64,000 bases of DNA, from assembly GCF_014851765.1 (NCBI RefSeq), contig NZ_JACVAI010000001.1, forward strand, positions 868,001-932,000. Reading direction: 5' to 3'. Positions 25,736 to 34,977 of this stretch are shown piece by piece. Made by a program: the position numbers and the translations under genes. The notes under the pieces were generated by a model. It made no database searches. It was given only the letters and a program-made list of their open reading frames with translations, and had not been told where the DNA came from. The number at the start of each line of letters is the position of its first letter. Within the stretch, counting starts at the first letter, position 1. The DNA comes from Pseudomonas sp. PDM04. Its GTDB lineage: Bacteria > Pseudomonadota > Gammaproteobacteria > Pseudomonadales > Pseudomonadaceae.

Positions 25736-26335
25736 TCAAGCCACCTGGGCGAGTTTGGCGTTGGCCTGGTTCAGGCCCTTCTCCTGGAAGTCGCCACCCA
25801 GGTTCATGCCTTCGGCATGGATGAAGGTCACGTCGTGGATGCCGATGAAACCCATGACCTGACGCAGGTACGGTTCCTGATGGTCCGCCGGGCCACCGGC
25901 GTAGATCCCGCCGCGAGCCGTCAACACGTAGGCACGCTTGCCGCTGAGCAGGCCTTGCGGGCCGGTGTCAGTGTACTTGAAGGTCACGCCGGCACGCAGC
26001 ACATGGTCGAGCCAGGCCTTCAGGGTGCTCGGGATGGCGAAGTTGTACATCGGTGCGGCCAGGACCAGTACATCGGCGGCCAACACTTCATCGGTCAGTT
26101 GATTGGAACGCTCCAGGGACGCCTGTTCGATCTCGCTGCGCAGCTCGGCGGATTTCATCCAGCCGCCCAGCAGGTTGATGTCCAGGTGCGGCACCGGGTT
26201 GACGGCCAGGTCGCGGACGGTGATCGGGTCTTGCGGATGCGCGGCTTTCCACTGGCTGATGAAGGTCTGGGTCAGTTGACGCGAAACCGAGTCTTGCTGA
26301 CGGGCGCTGCTTTCGATGATCAGAACGCGGGACAT
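25736..26335 (-). CDS. azoR: FMN-dependent NADH-azoreductase
   Basis: 199 residues, the usual AzoR length. Flavodoxin-like fold: FMN phosphate loop SSARQQDSVSR (9-19), flavin loop PMYNFAIPSTLKAWLDHVLRAGVTF (about 95-119), and TARGGIY (about 139-145). The enzyme reduces quinones and azo bonds with NADH through FMN. ATG at 26335 with GGAGG upstream in the leader. A terminator follows. It is alone on its transcript; the LysR gene at 26862 is not adjacent, so control by it is only possible. Confidence 0.93.
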   Translation of the reverse strand: MSRVLIIESSARQQDSVSRQLTQTFISQWKAAHPQDPITVRDLAVNPVPHLDINLLGGWMKSAELRSEIEQASLERSNQLTDEVLAADVLVLAAPMYNFAIPSTLKAWLDHVLRAGVTFKYTDTGPQGLLSGKRAYVLTARGGIYAGGPADHQEPYLRQVMGFIGIHDVTFIHAEGMNLGGDFQEKGLNQANAKLAQVA

Positions 26336-26461
26336 GGGATGTAGCCTCCATCTGAGAATGCTGTAAGTCGATGGAGTGAAGGTTAAACAGAGTTATATCG
26401 ATGAAAAAGCGCAAATAACTGCTACAACCCATCAATAAATTCGTTTATAAGCTGAGCATGC

Positions 26462-26489
26462 CCTGTGGGAGGCAACCGGCTCCCACAGG
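26462..26489 (-). terminator. Hairpin after the small secreted-protein gene
   Basis: Perfect 10-bp stem CCTGTGGGAG (26462-26471) / CTCCCACAGG (26480-26489), 8-base loop, 9 bases beyond the stop at 26498. No clear U-run, so it may be a REP-derived hairpin acting on RNA stability. Confidence 0.6.
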
Positions 26490-26497
26490 ACCCGAGG

Positions 26498-26812
26498 CTA
26501 TTTCGGGGTACAGGTCAGCTTGATGCGCATCTTGATGATGGAGCGGTTGAACTTGGCAGTCGCGGTCTTGTGCTTGCCGGCAGCCACTTCGATGTTGCGA
26601 GTGCGTGGCGCCTCCGGACCATTATTGAAGACGACCTTGCACGATGCATCGGTGGTGCCGTAGTTGTTCACCTGGATAGAGGCGATGTCGGTATCCGTGT
26701 CGTTGGCGTTGTAGTCGATGCTCAGGCCGTTCAGCTGTTTTTGCACATCGATCGGGTAGGCAAACGCCGTCAATGGCAACAACGCCAGGACCAGACAACA
26801 CAATTTTTTCAT
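26498..26812 (-). CDS. Small secreted protein of unknown function
   Basis: 104 residues. Signal peptide MKKLCCLVLALLPLTAFA (1-18). The mature part looks like a single beta-sandwich (NYGTTDASCKVVFNNGPEAPRTRNIEVAAGK...) with two cysteines that could pair. The ATG at 26812 is chosen for the signal peptide; the frame to 26863 would bury it. It is divergent from the LysR gene with a 49-bp gap, so that regulator may control it. Not recognised as an enzyme. Confidence 0.75.
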   Translation of the reverse strand: MKKLCCLVLALLPLTAFAYPIDVQKQLNGLSIDYNANDTDTDIASIQVNNYGTTDASCKVVFNNGPEAPRTRNIEVAAGKHKTATAKFNRSIIKMRIKLTCTPK

Positions 26813-26861
26813 TCGGCAGTCTCCAATAGGGACCGCCAGCTTAGGACAAGAGGAGCTCAAC

Positions 26862-27785
26862 ATGAAAGCGCCCCGCGTGACCCTTGATCAATGGCGAACG
26901 CTGCAGGCCGTGGTCGACCACGGCGGCTTCGCCCAGGCCGCTGAAGCGCTGCACCGCTCGCAATCGTCAGTCAGCTACACCGTGGCCCGCATGCAGGACC
27001 AGCTCGGCGTGCCGTTGCTGCGGATCGACGGCCGCAAAGCCGTGTTGACCGAAGCCGGCGGCGTGCTGCTGCGCCGTTCCCGGCAACTGGTGAAACAGGC
27101 CAGCCAGCTGGAAGACCTCGCGCACCACATGGAGCAAGGCTGGGAGGCGGAAGTGCGGCTGGTGGTGGACGCTGCCTACCCGAGCGCCCGCCTCGTCCGC
27201 GCCTTGACCGCGTTCATGCCGCAAAGCCGTGGCTGCCGCGTGCGCCTGCGCGAGGAAGTGTTGTCGGGTGTGGAAGAGGTCCTGCTCGAAGGCGTGGCGG
27301 ACCTGGCGATCACCGGCTTCAGCATTCCGGGCTATCTGGGCACGGAATTGAGTGACGTCGAGTTCGTCGCCGTCGCCCACCCCGAGCACGCCCTGCACCG
27401 TTTGAACCGCGAGCTGAACTTCCAGGACCTGGAAAGCCAGATGCAAGTGGTGATCCGCGACTCCGGCCGCCAGCAGCCTCGGGATGTCGGCTGGCTCGGC
27501 GCCGAGCAGCGCTGGACGGTCGGCAGCCTGGCCACGGCGGCGACGTTCGTCAGCAGCGGACTGGGTTTTGCCTGGCTGCCCCGGCACATGATCGAGCGGG
27601 AACTCAGGGAAGGTTCGCTCAAGCTGCTACCGTTGGATAAGGGCGGCAGCCGCAATCCGAGCTTCTACCTGTATTCGAACAAGGACAAACCGCTGGGGCC
27701 GGCGACGCAAATCCTCATCGACCTGCTGCGCAACTTCGACACCGCGCCGCTGGACGCACCGTTCGCCGCCCCCGAACAAGCCTGA
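26862..27785 (+). CDS. LysR-family transcriptional regulator
   Basis: 307 residues. Winged helix (about 8-66; GGFAQAAEALHRSQSSVSYT) and LysR effector domain with SLATAATFVSSGLGFAWLP near the end. ATG at 26862 with AGGAG 8 bases upstream. It is divergent from the small secreted-protein gene and 14 bases ahead of an alpha/beta hydrolase, so either could be its target. Effector unknown. Confidence 0.88.
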   Translation: MKAPRVTLDQWRTLQAVVDHGGFAQAAEALHRSQSSVSYTVARMQDQLGVPLLRIDGRKAVLTEAGGVLLRRSRQLVKQASQLEDLAHHMEQGWEAEVRLVVDAAYPSARLVRALTAFMPQSRGCRVRLREEVLSGVEEVLLEGVADLAITGFSIPGYLGTELSDVEFVAVAHPEHALHRLNRELNFQDLESQMQVVIRDSGRQQPRDVGWLGAEQRWTVGSLATAATFVSSGLGFAWLPRHMIERELREGSLKLLPLDKGGSRNPSFYLYSNKDKPLGPATQILIDLLRNFDTAPLDAPFAAPEQA

Positions 27786-27799
27786 CACGGAGTGAACCG

Positions 27800-28615
27800 A
27801 TGGCCTATTTCGAACATGAAGGTTGCCACCTGCACTACGAGGAATATGGCCACGGCCAACCGCTGCTGCTGGTCCATGGCCTGGGTTCCAGCACCCTGGA
27901 CTGGGAAATGCAGATCCCGGCACTGTCCGCCCGCTATCGGGTGATCGTGCCCGATGTGCGCGGCCACGGACGCTCGGACAAACCCCGCGAACGCTACAGC
28001 ATCGCCGGATTCAGTGCCGACCTGATCGCCCTGATCGAGCATTTGAATCTGGGCCCGGTGCATTATGTGGGCCTGTCCATGGGCGGCATGATCGGTTTTC
28101 AACTGGCGGTGGACCAACCGCAATTGCTCAAGAGCCTGTGCATCGTCAACAGCGCGCCACAGGTCAAGCTGCGCAGCCGCGACGACTACTGGCAGTGGTT
28201 CAAGCGCTGGAGCCTGATGCGGGTGCTGAGCCTGGGCACCATCGGCCGGGCCTTGGGGGCCAAGCTGTTCCCGAAACCGGAGCAGGCCCGGTTACGTGAA
28301 AAGATGGCCGAACGCTGGGCAAAAAACGACAAACGTGCTTATCTCGCCAGCTTCGACGCCATCGTTGGCTGGGGTGTTCAGGAACGACTGTCCAGGGTGT
28401 CCTGTCCAACCCTCATCGTCAGCGCCGACCGTGACTACACACCGGTCTCGCTGAAGGAGACGTACGTCAAACTGCTACCCGATGCGCGGCTGGTGGTGAT
28501 CGCCGATTCACGCCACGCCACCCCGCTGGATCAACCGCAACGTTTCAATCAAACCCTGCTCGAGTTTCTCACCGCAGTCGACACCACTTCAATCAGGATC
28601 ACTGACCCATGCTGA
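27800..28615 (+). CDS. Alpha/beta-fold hydrolase
   Basis: 271 residues. Oxyanion motif [10 protein letters not shown] (22-31), [12 protein letters not shown], nucleophile elbow GLSMGG with S93, acid in SADRDYTP (near 213) and histidine in [11 protein letters not shown] (near 237). This is the esterase/lactonase type close to 3-oxoadipate enol-lactonase, but outside any beta-ketoadipate cluster here. ATG at 27800, GGAGTGAACCG upstream. Its stop lies 7 bases inside ppiA, so the two are translationally coupled. Confidence 0.87.
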   Translation: MAYFEHEGCHLHYEEYGHGQPLLLVHGLGSSTLDWEMQIPALSARYRVIVPDVRGHGRSDKPRERYSIAGFSADLIALIEHLNLGPVHYVGLSMGGMIGFQLAVDQPQLLKSLCIVNSAPQVKLRSRDDYWQWFKRWSLMRVLSLGTIGRALGAKLFPKPEQARLREKMAERWAKNDKRAYLASFDAIVGWGVQERLSRVSCPTLIVSADRDYTPVSLKETYVKLLPDARLVVIADSRHATPLDQPQRFNQTLLEFLTAVDTTSIRITDPC

Positions 28616-29166
28616 AAAAAATCGCCCTCGTCGCCGGCTCCGTTCTGTTTGCCGCCAACCTGATGGCCGCCACGCCTGCCAAGGCGCCACACGTGCTGCT
28701 GGACACCACCAATGGCCAGATCGAAATCGAACTGGACCCGGTCAAGGCACCGATCAGTACCAAGAACTTCCTTGAATACGTCGACAGCGGCTTCTACAAC
28801 AGCACGATTTTCCACCGCGTGATTCCGGGCTTCATGGTCCAGGGCGGCGGTTTCACCCAGCAGATGCAGCAAAAAGACACCAAGGCGCCGATCCAGAACG
28901 AGTCGAAAAACGGCCTGCACAACGTGCGTGGCACACTGTCCATGGCCCGCACCTCGAACCCGAACTCGGCCACCAGCCAGTTCTTCATCAACGTCAAGGA
29001 CAACGATTTCCTCGACCAGGGTGATGGCTACGCGGTGTTCGGCAAAGTCGTGAAGGGCATGGACGTCGTCGACATCATCGTCAACTCGCCAACCACCGTC
29101 CGTGGTGGCATGAAGGATGTGCCTGCCGACCCTGTGTTCATCAAGTCGGCCAAGCGCATCGACTGA
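28609..29166 (+). CDS. ppiA: Periplasmic peptidyl-prolyl cis-trans isomerase (cyclophilin)
   Basis: 185 residues. Signal peptide 1-21 (cut after NLMA). Cyclophilin core: [13 protein letters not shown], the [22 protein letters not shown] segment and [16 protein letters not shown]. It catalyses proline isomerisation during folding of exported proteins. It overlaps the hydrolase stop by 7 bases. In E. coli ppiA is not next to a hydrolase, so the pairing may only reflect tight packing. Confidence 0.93.
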   Translation: MLKKIALVAGSVLFAANLMAATPAKAPHVLLDTTNGQIEIELDPVKAPISTKNFLEYVDSGFYNSTIFHRVIPGFMVQGGGFTQQMQQKDTKAPIQNESKNGLHNVRGTLSMARTSNPNSATSQFFINVKDNDFLDQGDGYAVFGKVVKGMDVVDIIVNSPTTVRGGMKDVPADPVFIKSAKRID

Positions 29167-29255
29167 GAACCACGCGCACAGGGATGTGGAGCGGGCGCCG
29201 GTCACGGCGCCGCTCTCAGCGTTTGAAGAAGAGCCCGTTCGCGGGCGGAGAAGCA

Positions 29256-31088
29256 ATGCTTTATCGCCGTTTTGAACAACTGATCGATGTCTTCCGTGAC
29301 GCTCCGACGGCGGCGCCGCCGGACCGTGTTTTCCCCTTCTACACCTATTACCTGAAGCAGGTCTGGCCGAGCTTTGCCGCCCTGCTGACCGTTGGCCTGT
29401 TCGGTGCGCTGATCGAAGTGGCGCTGTTCAGCTACCTGAGCCGTATCATCGACCTGGCCCAGGGCACGCCCAACGTCAACTTCTTCAAGGACCACGGCCT
29501 CGAGCTGGCCTGGATGGCCGTGGTGGCGCTGGTCCTGCGCCCGGTGTTCGTGGGCCTGCATGACCTGCTGGTGCACCAGACGCTGAGCCCGAGCATGACC
29601 AGCCTGATCCGCTGGCAGAACCACAGCTACGTGCTCAAACAGAGCCTGAACTTCTTCCAGAACGACTTCGCCGGGCGCATCGCCCAACGCATCATGCAGA
29701 CCGGCAACTCCCTGCGCGATTCCGCCGTGCAGGCGGTGGACGCCCTCTGGCACGTGTTGATCTACGCGATCAGTTCGCTGGTGCTGTTCGCCGAAGCCGA
29801 CTGGCGCCTGATGATTCCGTTGTTGAGCTGGATCGCCGCCTACATCGGCGCGCTCTACTACTTCGTGCCCCGGGTCAAGGAGCGCTCGGTGGTGTCCTCG
29901 GATGCGCGCTCCAAGCTGATGGGCCGCATCGTCGACGGCTACACCAATATCACCACGCTGAAGCTGTTTGCCCACACCAACTCCGAGCAGCAGTACGCCC
30001 GGGAAGCGATCGAGGAACAGACCGTCAAAGCCCAGTTGGCCGGCCGCGTGGTCACCAGCATGGACGTGGTCATCACCAGCATGAACGGCCTGCTGATCGT
30101 CACCACCACCGGCCTGGCGCTGTGGCTGTGGACGCAGTCGCTGATCACCGTGGGCGCCATCGCCCTGGCCACCGGCCTGGTGATTCGTATCGTCAACATG
30201 TCCGGGTGGATCATGTGGGTGGTCACCGGCATCTTCGAAAACATCGGCATGGTCCAGGACGGTTTGCAGACCATCTCGCAACCGGTCAGCGTCACCGACC
30301 GCGAAGAAGCCAAGCCGTTGGCCGTGGCCCGTGGCGAAGTGCGCTTCGAGCACGTGGATTTTCACTACGGCAAGAAAAGCGGGATCATCGGCGACCTCAA
30401 CCTGACGATCAGACCCGGTGAGAAAATCGGCCTGATCGGCCCGTCCGGCGCCGGTAAATCGACTCTGGTCAACCTGCTGCTGCGCCTCTACGACGTGCAG
30501 GGTGGGCAGATCCTCATCGACGGCCAGAACATCGCCGAGGTCGGCCAGGAGAGCCTGCGTGCGCGCATCGGCATGATCACCCAGGACACCTCGCTGCTGC
30601 ACCGTTCGATCCGCGACAACCTGCTCTATGGCAAACCCGATGCCACCGACGCCGAACTCTGGGAGGCGGTGCACAAGGCCCGCGCCGACGAGTTCATCCC
30701 GTTGCTGTCGGACGCCGAAGGGCGTATCGGCTTCGATGCCCATGTCGGTGAACGCGGGGTCAAGCTTTCCGGTGGCCAACGGCAACGGATCGCCATCGCC
30801 CGGGTGCTGCTCAAGGACGCGCCGATCCTGATCATGGACGAAGCCACCTCGGCGCTGGATTCGGAAGTCGAAGCCGCGATCCAGGAGAGCCTGGAAACCC
30901 TGATGCAAGGCAAGACCGTGATCGCCATCGCCCACCGCCTCTCGACCATTGCCCGCATGGACCGGCTGGTGGTCCTGGAAAAAGGCCGGATCGCGGAAAT
31001 GGGCACCCACGCCGAACTGCTGGCCCACGGCGGGCTGTATGCACGGTTATGGCAGCACCAGACGGGTGGGTTCGTCGGGATCGATTGA
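29256..31088 (+). CDS. ABC exporter, fused permease and ATPase
   Basis: 610 residues. Transmembrane domain (about 35-335, six helices, with the intracellular loop LNFFQNDFAGRIAQRIMQTG) and ATPase domain with Walker A GPSGAGKS (395-402), LSGGQRQRIAIAR, and Walker B ILIMDEATSALDSE. It is a half-transporter that would work as a homodimer, of the MsbA/multidrug or peptide type. The ATG at 29256 has GGAG 5 bases upstream; the 24-codon extension lacks one. Substrate unknown. Followed by a REPIN and a terminator. Confidence 0.9.
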   Translation: MLYRRFEQLIDVFRDAPTAAPPDRVFPFYTYYLKQVWPSFAALLTVGLFGALIEVALFSYLSRIIDLAQGTPNVNFFKDHGLELAWMAVVALVLRPVFVGLHDLLVHQTLSPSMTSLIRWQNHSYVLKQSLNFFQNDFAGRIAQRIMQTGNSLRDSAVQAVDALWHVLIYAISSLVLFAEADWRLMIPLLSWIAAYIGALYYFVPRVKERSVVSSDARSKLMGRIVDGYTNITTLKLFAHTNSEQQYAREAIEEQTVKAQLAGRVVTSMDVVITSMNGLLIVTTTGLALWLWTQSLITVGAIALATGLVIRIVNMSGWIMWVVTGIFENIGMVQDGLQTISQPVSVTDREEAKPLAVARGEVRFEHVDFHYGKKSGIIGDLNLTIRPGEKIGLIGPSGAGKSTLVNLLLRLYDVQGGQILIDGQNIAEVGQESLRARIGMITQDTSLLHRSIRDNLLYGKPDATDAELWEAVHKARADEFIPLLSDAEGRIGFDAHVGERGVKLSGGQRQRIAIARVLLKDAPILIMDEATSALDSEVEAAIQESLETLMQGKTVIAIAHRLSTIARMDRLVVLEKGRIAEMGTHAELLAHGGLYARLWQHQTGGFVGID

Positions 31089-31091
31089 TGG

Positions 31092-31194
31092 GTGGGAGCG
31101 AGCCTGCTCGCGATGAGGGCGTGCCAGTCAATGGCCATGCTGCCTGGCACAGCGCTATCGTCGGAACGCCGCCCGGAGCCGGCTCGCCCGCACA
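31092..31194. repeat. REPIN, right arm decayed
   Basis: GTGGGAGCGAGCCTGCTCGC at 31092-31111; the partner is reduced to GCCGGCTCGCCCGCACA at about 31178-31194. It lies just after the ABC exporter. Confidence 0.75.
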
Positions 31195-31207
31195 GGATTT
31201 GAACCAT

Positions 31208-31253
31208 GAAAAACCGCCACAGCCCTTTGATACAGGGCCCTGGCGGTTTTTTT
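31208..31253 (+). terminator. Rho-independent terminator after the ABC exporter
   Basis: Long stem AAACCGCCA...AGCCCT / AGGGCC...TGGCGGTTT with a short loop, followed by eight T, about 120 bases after the stop. The A-rich 5' side means it could also work on the minus strand. Confidence 0.88.
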
Positions 31254-31378
31254 TGGGCACTGGAAATCTGCACGAATCGTGCTGTACTCAGCGCAGGTTC
31301 TGGAGATGAACCTGTCGTAATTCTGCAGGATGCACAACTCGATACAGTCTCGATAGCAAGCCTATCAAGGACACTCTC

Positions 31379-32074
31379 ATGTCTCTGTTCAAACGTTCAG
31401 TCACTGAGTTGTTAGGTACGTTCTGGCTGGTGTTGGGGGGTTGCGGCAGTGCGGTCCTGGCCGCGTCGTCTCCGCTGGGAATCGGGGTGCTGGGCGTAGC
31501 CCTGGCGTTTGGCCTGACAGTCCTGACCATGGCCTTCGCCATTGGCCACATCTCCGGCTGCCACCTGAACCCCGCCGTCTCGGTGGGCCTGTCCGTGGGG
31601 GGGCGTTTTCCCGCGCGGGAACTGCCTGCCTACATCGTCGCCCAGGTGATCGGCGCGATCATTGCCGCCGCGCTGATCTACTACATCGCCAGCGGCAAGG
31701 AAGGGTTCGACCTCTCTGCCGGCCTTGCCTCCAACGGCTATGGCGAACACTCCCCCGGTAAATACTCGATGGCCGCCGGCTTCGTCTGCGAGCTGGTGAT
31801 GACGGCGATGTTCGTGCTGATCATCCTCGGCGCCACCGACAAGCGCGCACCGGCGGGGCTGGCACCGATCGCCATCGGACTGGCCCTGACCCTGATTCAC
31901 CTGATCTCGATTCCCGTCACCAACACCTCGGTCAACCCGGCCCGCAGCACCGGCCCTGCCCTGATCGTCGGTGGCTGGGCCGTCGCGCAATTGTGGATGT
32001 TCTGGGTCGCGCCGCTGCTCGGTGCGGTGATCGGTGGCGTGACCTATCGATGGCTGGGCAAGGAAGGCACTTAA
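31379..32074 (+). CDS. aqpZ: Aquaporin Z
   Basis: 231 residues, six helices and two half-helices. Both NPA motifs are present (64-66 in [11 protein letters not shown] and 186-188 in SVNPARSTG), with H174 and R189 of the selectivity filter, which together favour a water channel over a glycerol facilitator. The bulky [13 protein letters not shown] segment follows as in E. coli AqpZ. ATG at 31379, AAGGA about 10 bases upstream. It follows the terminator, so it has its own promoter. Confidence 0.94.
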   Translation: MSLFKRSVTELLGTFWLVLGGCGSAVLAASSPLGIGVLGVALAFGLTVLTMAFAIGHISGCHLNPAVSVGLSVGGRFPARELPAYIVAQVIGAIIAAALIYYIASGKEGFDLSAGLASNGYGEHSPGKYSMAAGFVCELVMTAMFVLIILGATDKRAPAGLAPIAIGLALTLIHLISIPVTNTSVNPARSTGPALIVGGWAVAQLWMFWVAPLLGAVIGGVTYRWLGKEGT

Positions 32075-32097
32075 GCCTGCGGACTCCGGGGCGAGGA

Positions 32098-33222
32098 TCA
32101 GCCTTGGCGATAAGGCAAGGCGATCCGCGCTTCCTCGGCGTAGGCCAGGACGCCCAGGCGCTCCTGTTGCAGGAAGTCCTTGACCGCCGCCTTCAGGCCC
32201 GGGTGGCGCAGGTAGTGCCACGAATGGGTGATCACCGGCTCGAAGCCGCGAATCAGCTTGTGCTCGCCCTGCGCGCCGGCATCGAAACGCTGGAAGCCGT
32301 TGGCGATCGCGTAGTCCATGCCCTGATAGAAACAGGTCTCGAAATGCAGGCGGTCGAATTCCGCCAGGCAACCCCAGTAGCGACCGTAGAAACTGTCGCC
32401 ACCGACCAGGCTGAAAGCCATCGCCACCGGCCGTGAGCCTTGCCTGGCCAGCACCACGCGAATGGCCTCGGGCATGCGCTCGGCCAACAGGCTGAAGAAC
32501 GCCCGGGTCAGGTAAGGCCGTTGCCGGCGCACCGCGTAGGTATTGGCGTAGCAGGCATAAACGAAATCCCACTGCGCCTCGTCCAGTTGCCGGCCTTCCA
32601 GCCATTCGAAGTCAAAGCCCTGCCCCGCCACCTGCTCACGCTCCTTGCGCATCTGTTTGCGCTTGCGTGAACTGAGGGCATCGAGGAAGTCCTGGAAATC
32701 CCCATAACCGCGATTCTGCCAATGGTACTGACAGCCAATGCGCTGCAACCAGCCGGGCTGTTCGGCCAGCGCGGCGTCGGTGAACGGGTCGGTGAAATTG
32801 ATGTGCGCACTGGAGAGCGCTTCGATCTCCAGGTAGCCGGGCACACTCTTGAGCAACTCGAAACCGTCCTCGAGCGTGGCCGCCAGCAAACGTGGCCCGC
32901 TGACCGGGCTGAACGGCACGGCAGTCAACAGCTTCGGGTAGTAGTCGATGCCGGCGCGTTCACAGGCGTCCGCCCAGGCGTGATCGAACACGTACTCGCC
33001 GTAGGAATGCCATTTGCGGTAACTGGGCAACGCCGCGACCAGGCGGTCGCCATCCATGTGCAGCAAATGCTCGGGCTGCCAGCCGGAGTGCGCACCGACA
33101 CTGCCACTGTCTTCCAGCGCACTGAGAAAGGCGTGGCGCAGGAACGGCTGGGTCTGCGGCACCAGGTCATCCCAGGCATGCGGGGCTATTTCCGACAGCT
33201 TGTGCAGACGTTGCAACGGCAT
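32098..33222 (-). CDS. GNAT-fold N-acetyltransferase (DUF482 / peptidogalycan-type)
   Basis: 374 residues. The start RLHKLSEIAPHAWDDLVP, the PFTPVSGPRLL-like segment (here TAVPFSPVSGPRLL), HWQNRGYGDFQDFLDALSSRKRKQMRKER and the late FETCFYQGMDYAI and GAQGEHKLIRGFEPV blocks are those of the DUF482 family, a double GNAT-fold group related to FemAB-type transferases. Substrate unknown; some members are annotated as peptidoglycan-related. ATG at 33222 with AGAGG upstream; it is convergent with aqpZ. Confidence 0.83.
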   Translation of the reverse strand: MPLQRLHKLSEIAPHAWDDLVPQTQPFLRHAFLSALEDSGSVGAHSGWQPEHLLHMDGDRLVAALPSYRKWHSYGEYVFDHAWADACERAGIDYYPKLLTAVPFSPVSGPRLLAATLEDGFELLKSVPGYLEIEALSSAHINFTDPFTDAALAEQPGWLQRIGCQYHWQNRGYGDFQDFLDALSSRKRKQMRKEREQVAGQGFDFEWLEGRQLDEAQWDFVYACYANTYAVRRQRPYLTRAFFSLLAERMPEAIRVVLARQGSRPVAMAFSLVGGDSFYGRYWGCLAEFDRLHFETCFYQGMDYAIANGFQRFDAGAQGEHKLIRGFEPVITHSWHYLRHPGLKAAVKDFLQQERLGVLAYAEEARIALPYRQG

Positions 33223-33505
33223 TGAATCCTCTCCACTACGCGGTTTAGAGCGCTGCAAGTATCGCTTATCGCCGTGAATTCCACACCTCGGGAATGGCCG
33301 ACAAACGTGCGAAAAAAAAGTTCAAGGCGCCTCCGAATCGTCATCGACACGCCATCACATTGCCACTGCTTTGTCATAAACCATCGCGATACTGGCGCCA
33401 GTTTTTAGAGCGCCGGGTTCTAACCCGGTCACTGTTTTCCGTCCTTCCACGGTCGGTTGTGCCCTGGATGACCCCGTCATCCTCTCTCATCCTTCGGAGA
33501 TTGAT

Positions 33506-34822
33506 ATGCGTCTTGCTTCCACGAAAACTGCGGCGGCCCTGTGTGGCGGCCTGCTGCTGGCCATGAGTGTACCGGCCAGCGCCGCAGTCGACGCCAAACT
33601 GCTCGACATGCTCAAGGCTAACGGCTCGATTACCAACGCGCAGTACAGCGAACTGCAAGCCGAACTGGCCCGGGATCAGAAAGAACAGCAAATCGCTCGC
33701 CAGGCTCAACAAGAGACCAATGAGCAGATCGCAGCGACCGCCAAGAAAACCAACGAGCTGAGTTCCTTCGACCAGAAACTGGCGTGGGCTGCCAAGACCC
33801 AGTTCAAGGGTGACGTGCGTTTCCGTCAGGAAACCGTGAAGAACGACGGTGTTTCGAACAACCGCGACCAGGATCGTCAGCGCGTTCGTGCCCGCCTGGG
33901 GGCCTACACCGAGATCAACCCGCAAGTCGACACCGGTATCCGTATTGCCACCGGTAACAACGACGACGCGCGTTCCACCAACCAGAGTCTGGATAACTAC
34001 TTCGACAAGAAGTCGATCTGGCTGGACCAGGGTTACGTCGACTACCACCCTGACTTCGCCAAGAACCTGCACATCGTTGGCGGCAAGATGCCACAGCAAT
34101 GGGTGAGCATGGGCGACATCATCTGGGATAGCGACATCAGCCCGGAAGGTCTGTCCCTGTCCTATAAATACCCCCTGGGCTCCACCGCCGAACTGTTCGG
34201 TAGCGCCGGCCACTACACCCTCAAGGACAACGTCGATGGCGACGGCGTGCAGTTCAAACACGACCTGCGCCTGTACGCCGGCCAGTTGGGCGCGCGCTTT
34301 GCGATTACCGACAACCTGAAACTGACCCTGGGTGGCAGCGTCTACGGCTACGACAACGACGACGACATCACCGCCGGCGGCACCAGCATCCCATCGGTCC
34401 TGGCCACCAACGGCAACACCCCGAACGAACAGTTCAAATTGTACGAAGGCTTTGGTCAGCTCGACATCGGCGGCCTGCCCATGCCGCTGTCGCTGTACGG
34501 TCAGATCGTCAACAACAAGGACGCCAGCAACGACCAGGACACAGGCTGGCTGGCCGGCGTGAAGACCAAGTTCTACGGCTTCGGCGTGGACTACAACTAT
34601 CGCGACGTGCAGCGTAACGCCGTGGTCGGTGCCTTCACCGACTCCGACTTCGCCAACGGTTTCACCGGTTCGCGTGGCAGCAAGCTGAAAGTGAACTACG
34701 AGCTGGACAAGAACTTCGCCCTTGGCGCGACGTACTTCATGGCGAAGTCCGACTACACCAACGCCACCCTGCGGGACTCGAAGATCAACACCCTGCAACT
34801 GGATGCTGAAGCCAAGTTCTGA
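33506..34822 (+). CDS. Putative outer-membrane porin with N-terminal coiled coil
   Basis: 438 residues. Signal peptide 1-26 (SVPASA-A). The mature N-terminus (about 27-85) is a helical coiled coil with a LLDMLKANGSITNAQYSEL helix, as in trimeric porins with a periplasmic extension; the rest is a beta-barrel ending in a terminal phenylalanine (AEAKF). It belongs to the putative-porin group found in pseudomonads. The 283-bp leader contains a hairpin CCGGGTT/AACCCGG (33413-33428). A lone TTGTCATAAA at 33371 recalls half a Pho box but is not enough to claim phosphate control. Confidence 0.85.
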   Translation: MRLASTKTAAALCGGLLLAMSVPASAAVDAKLLDMLKANGSITNAQYSELQAELARDQKEQQIARQAQQETNEQIAATAKKTNELSSFDQKLAWAAKTQFKGDVRFRQETVKNDGVSNNRDQDRQRVRARLGAYTEINPQVDTGIRIATGNNDDARSTNQSLDNYFDKKSIWLDQGYVDYHPDFAKNLHIVGGKMPQQWVSMGDIIWDSDISPEGLSLSYKYPLGSTAELFGSAGHYTLKDNVDGDGVQFKHDLRLYAGQLGARFAITDNLKLTLGGSVYGYDNDDDITAGGTSIPSVLATNGNTPNEQFKLYEGFGQLDIGGLPMPLSLYGQIVNNKDASNDQDTGWLAGVKTKFYGFGVDYNYRDVQRNAVVGAFTDSDFANGFTGSRGSKLKVNYELDKNFALGATYFMAKSDYTNATLRDSKINTLQLDAEAKF

Positions 34823-34866
34823 TCCCCGCTACACGACTCGGGCAGGGAAGCCTGAGCTGACTTCAT

Positions 34867-34928
34867 AAACTCGCGTTGCCGTATCGGTCCCCATCATCCG
34901 TCCGATACCCGCAGCGCGAGTTTTTTTG
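34867..34928 (+). terminator. Rho-independent terminator of the porin gene
   Basis: Outer stem AAACTCGCG / CGCGAGTTT with an inner GTATCGG / CCGATAC stem, followed by seven T and GTT. It lies about 45 bases after the stop. Confidence 0.82.
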
Positions 34929-34940
34929 TTGCTGCGAAAC

Positions 34941-34970
34941 CTGCAGGCGCGAGCTGGCTCGCGCCTGCAG
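34941..34970 (-). terminator. Perfect 30-bp hairpin after the KAS III gene
   Basis: A 14-bp perfect stem, CTGCAGGCGCGAGC / GCTCGCGCCTGCAG, with only TG between. It is 7 bases beyond the minus-strand stop at 34978. Without a U-run it may be a single REP-like hairpin used as a terminator or RNA stabiliser. Confidence 0.6.
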
Positions 34971-34977
34971 ATGTTTT

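Noticed and set aside
33371..33390. Possible Pho box upstream of the putative porin
   Set aside because: A single TTGTCATAAA half-repeat without its partner; common by chance.
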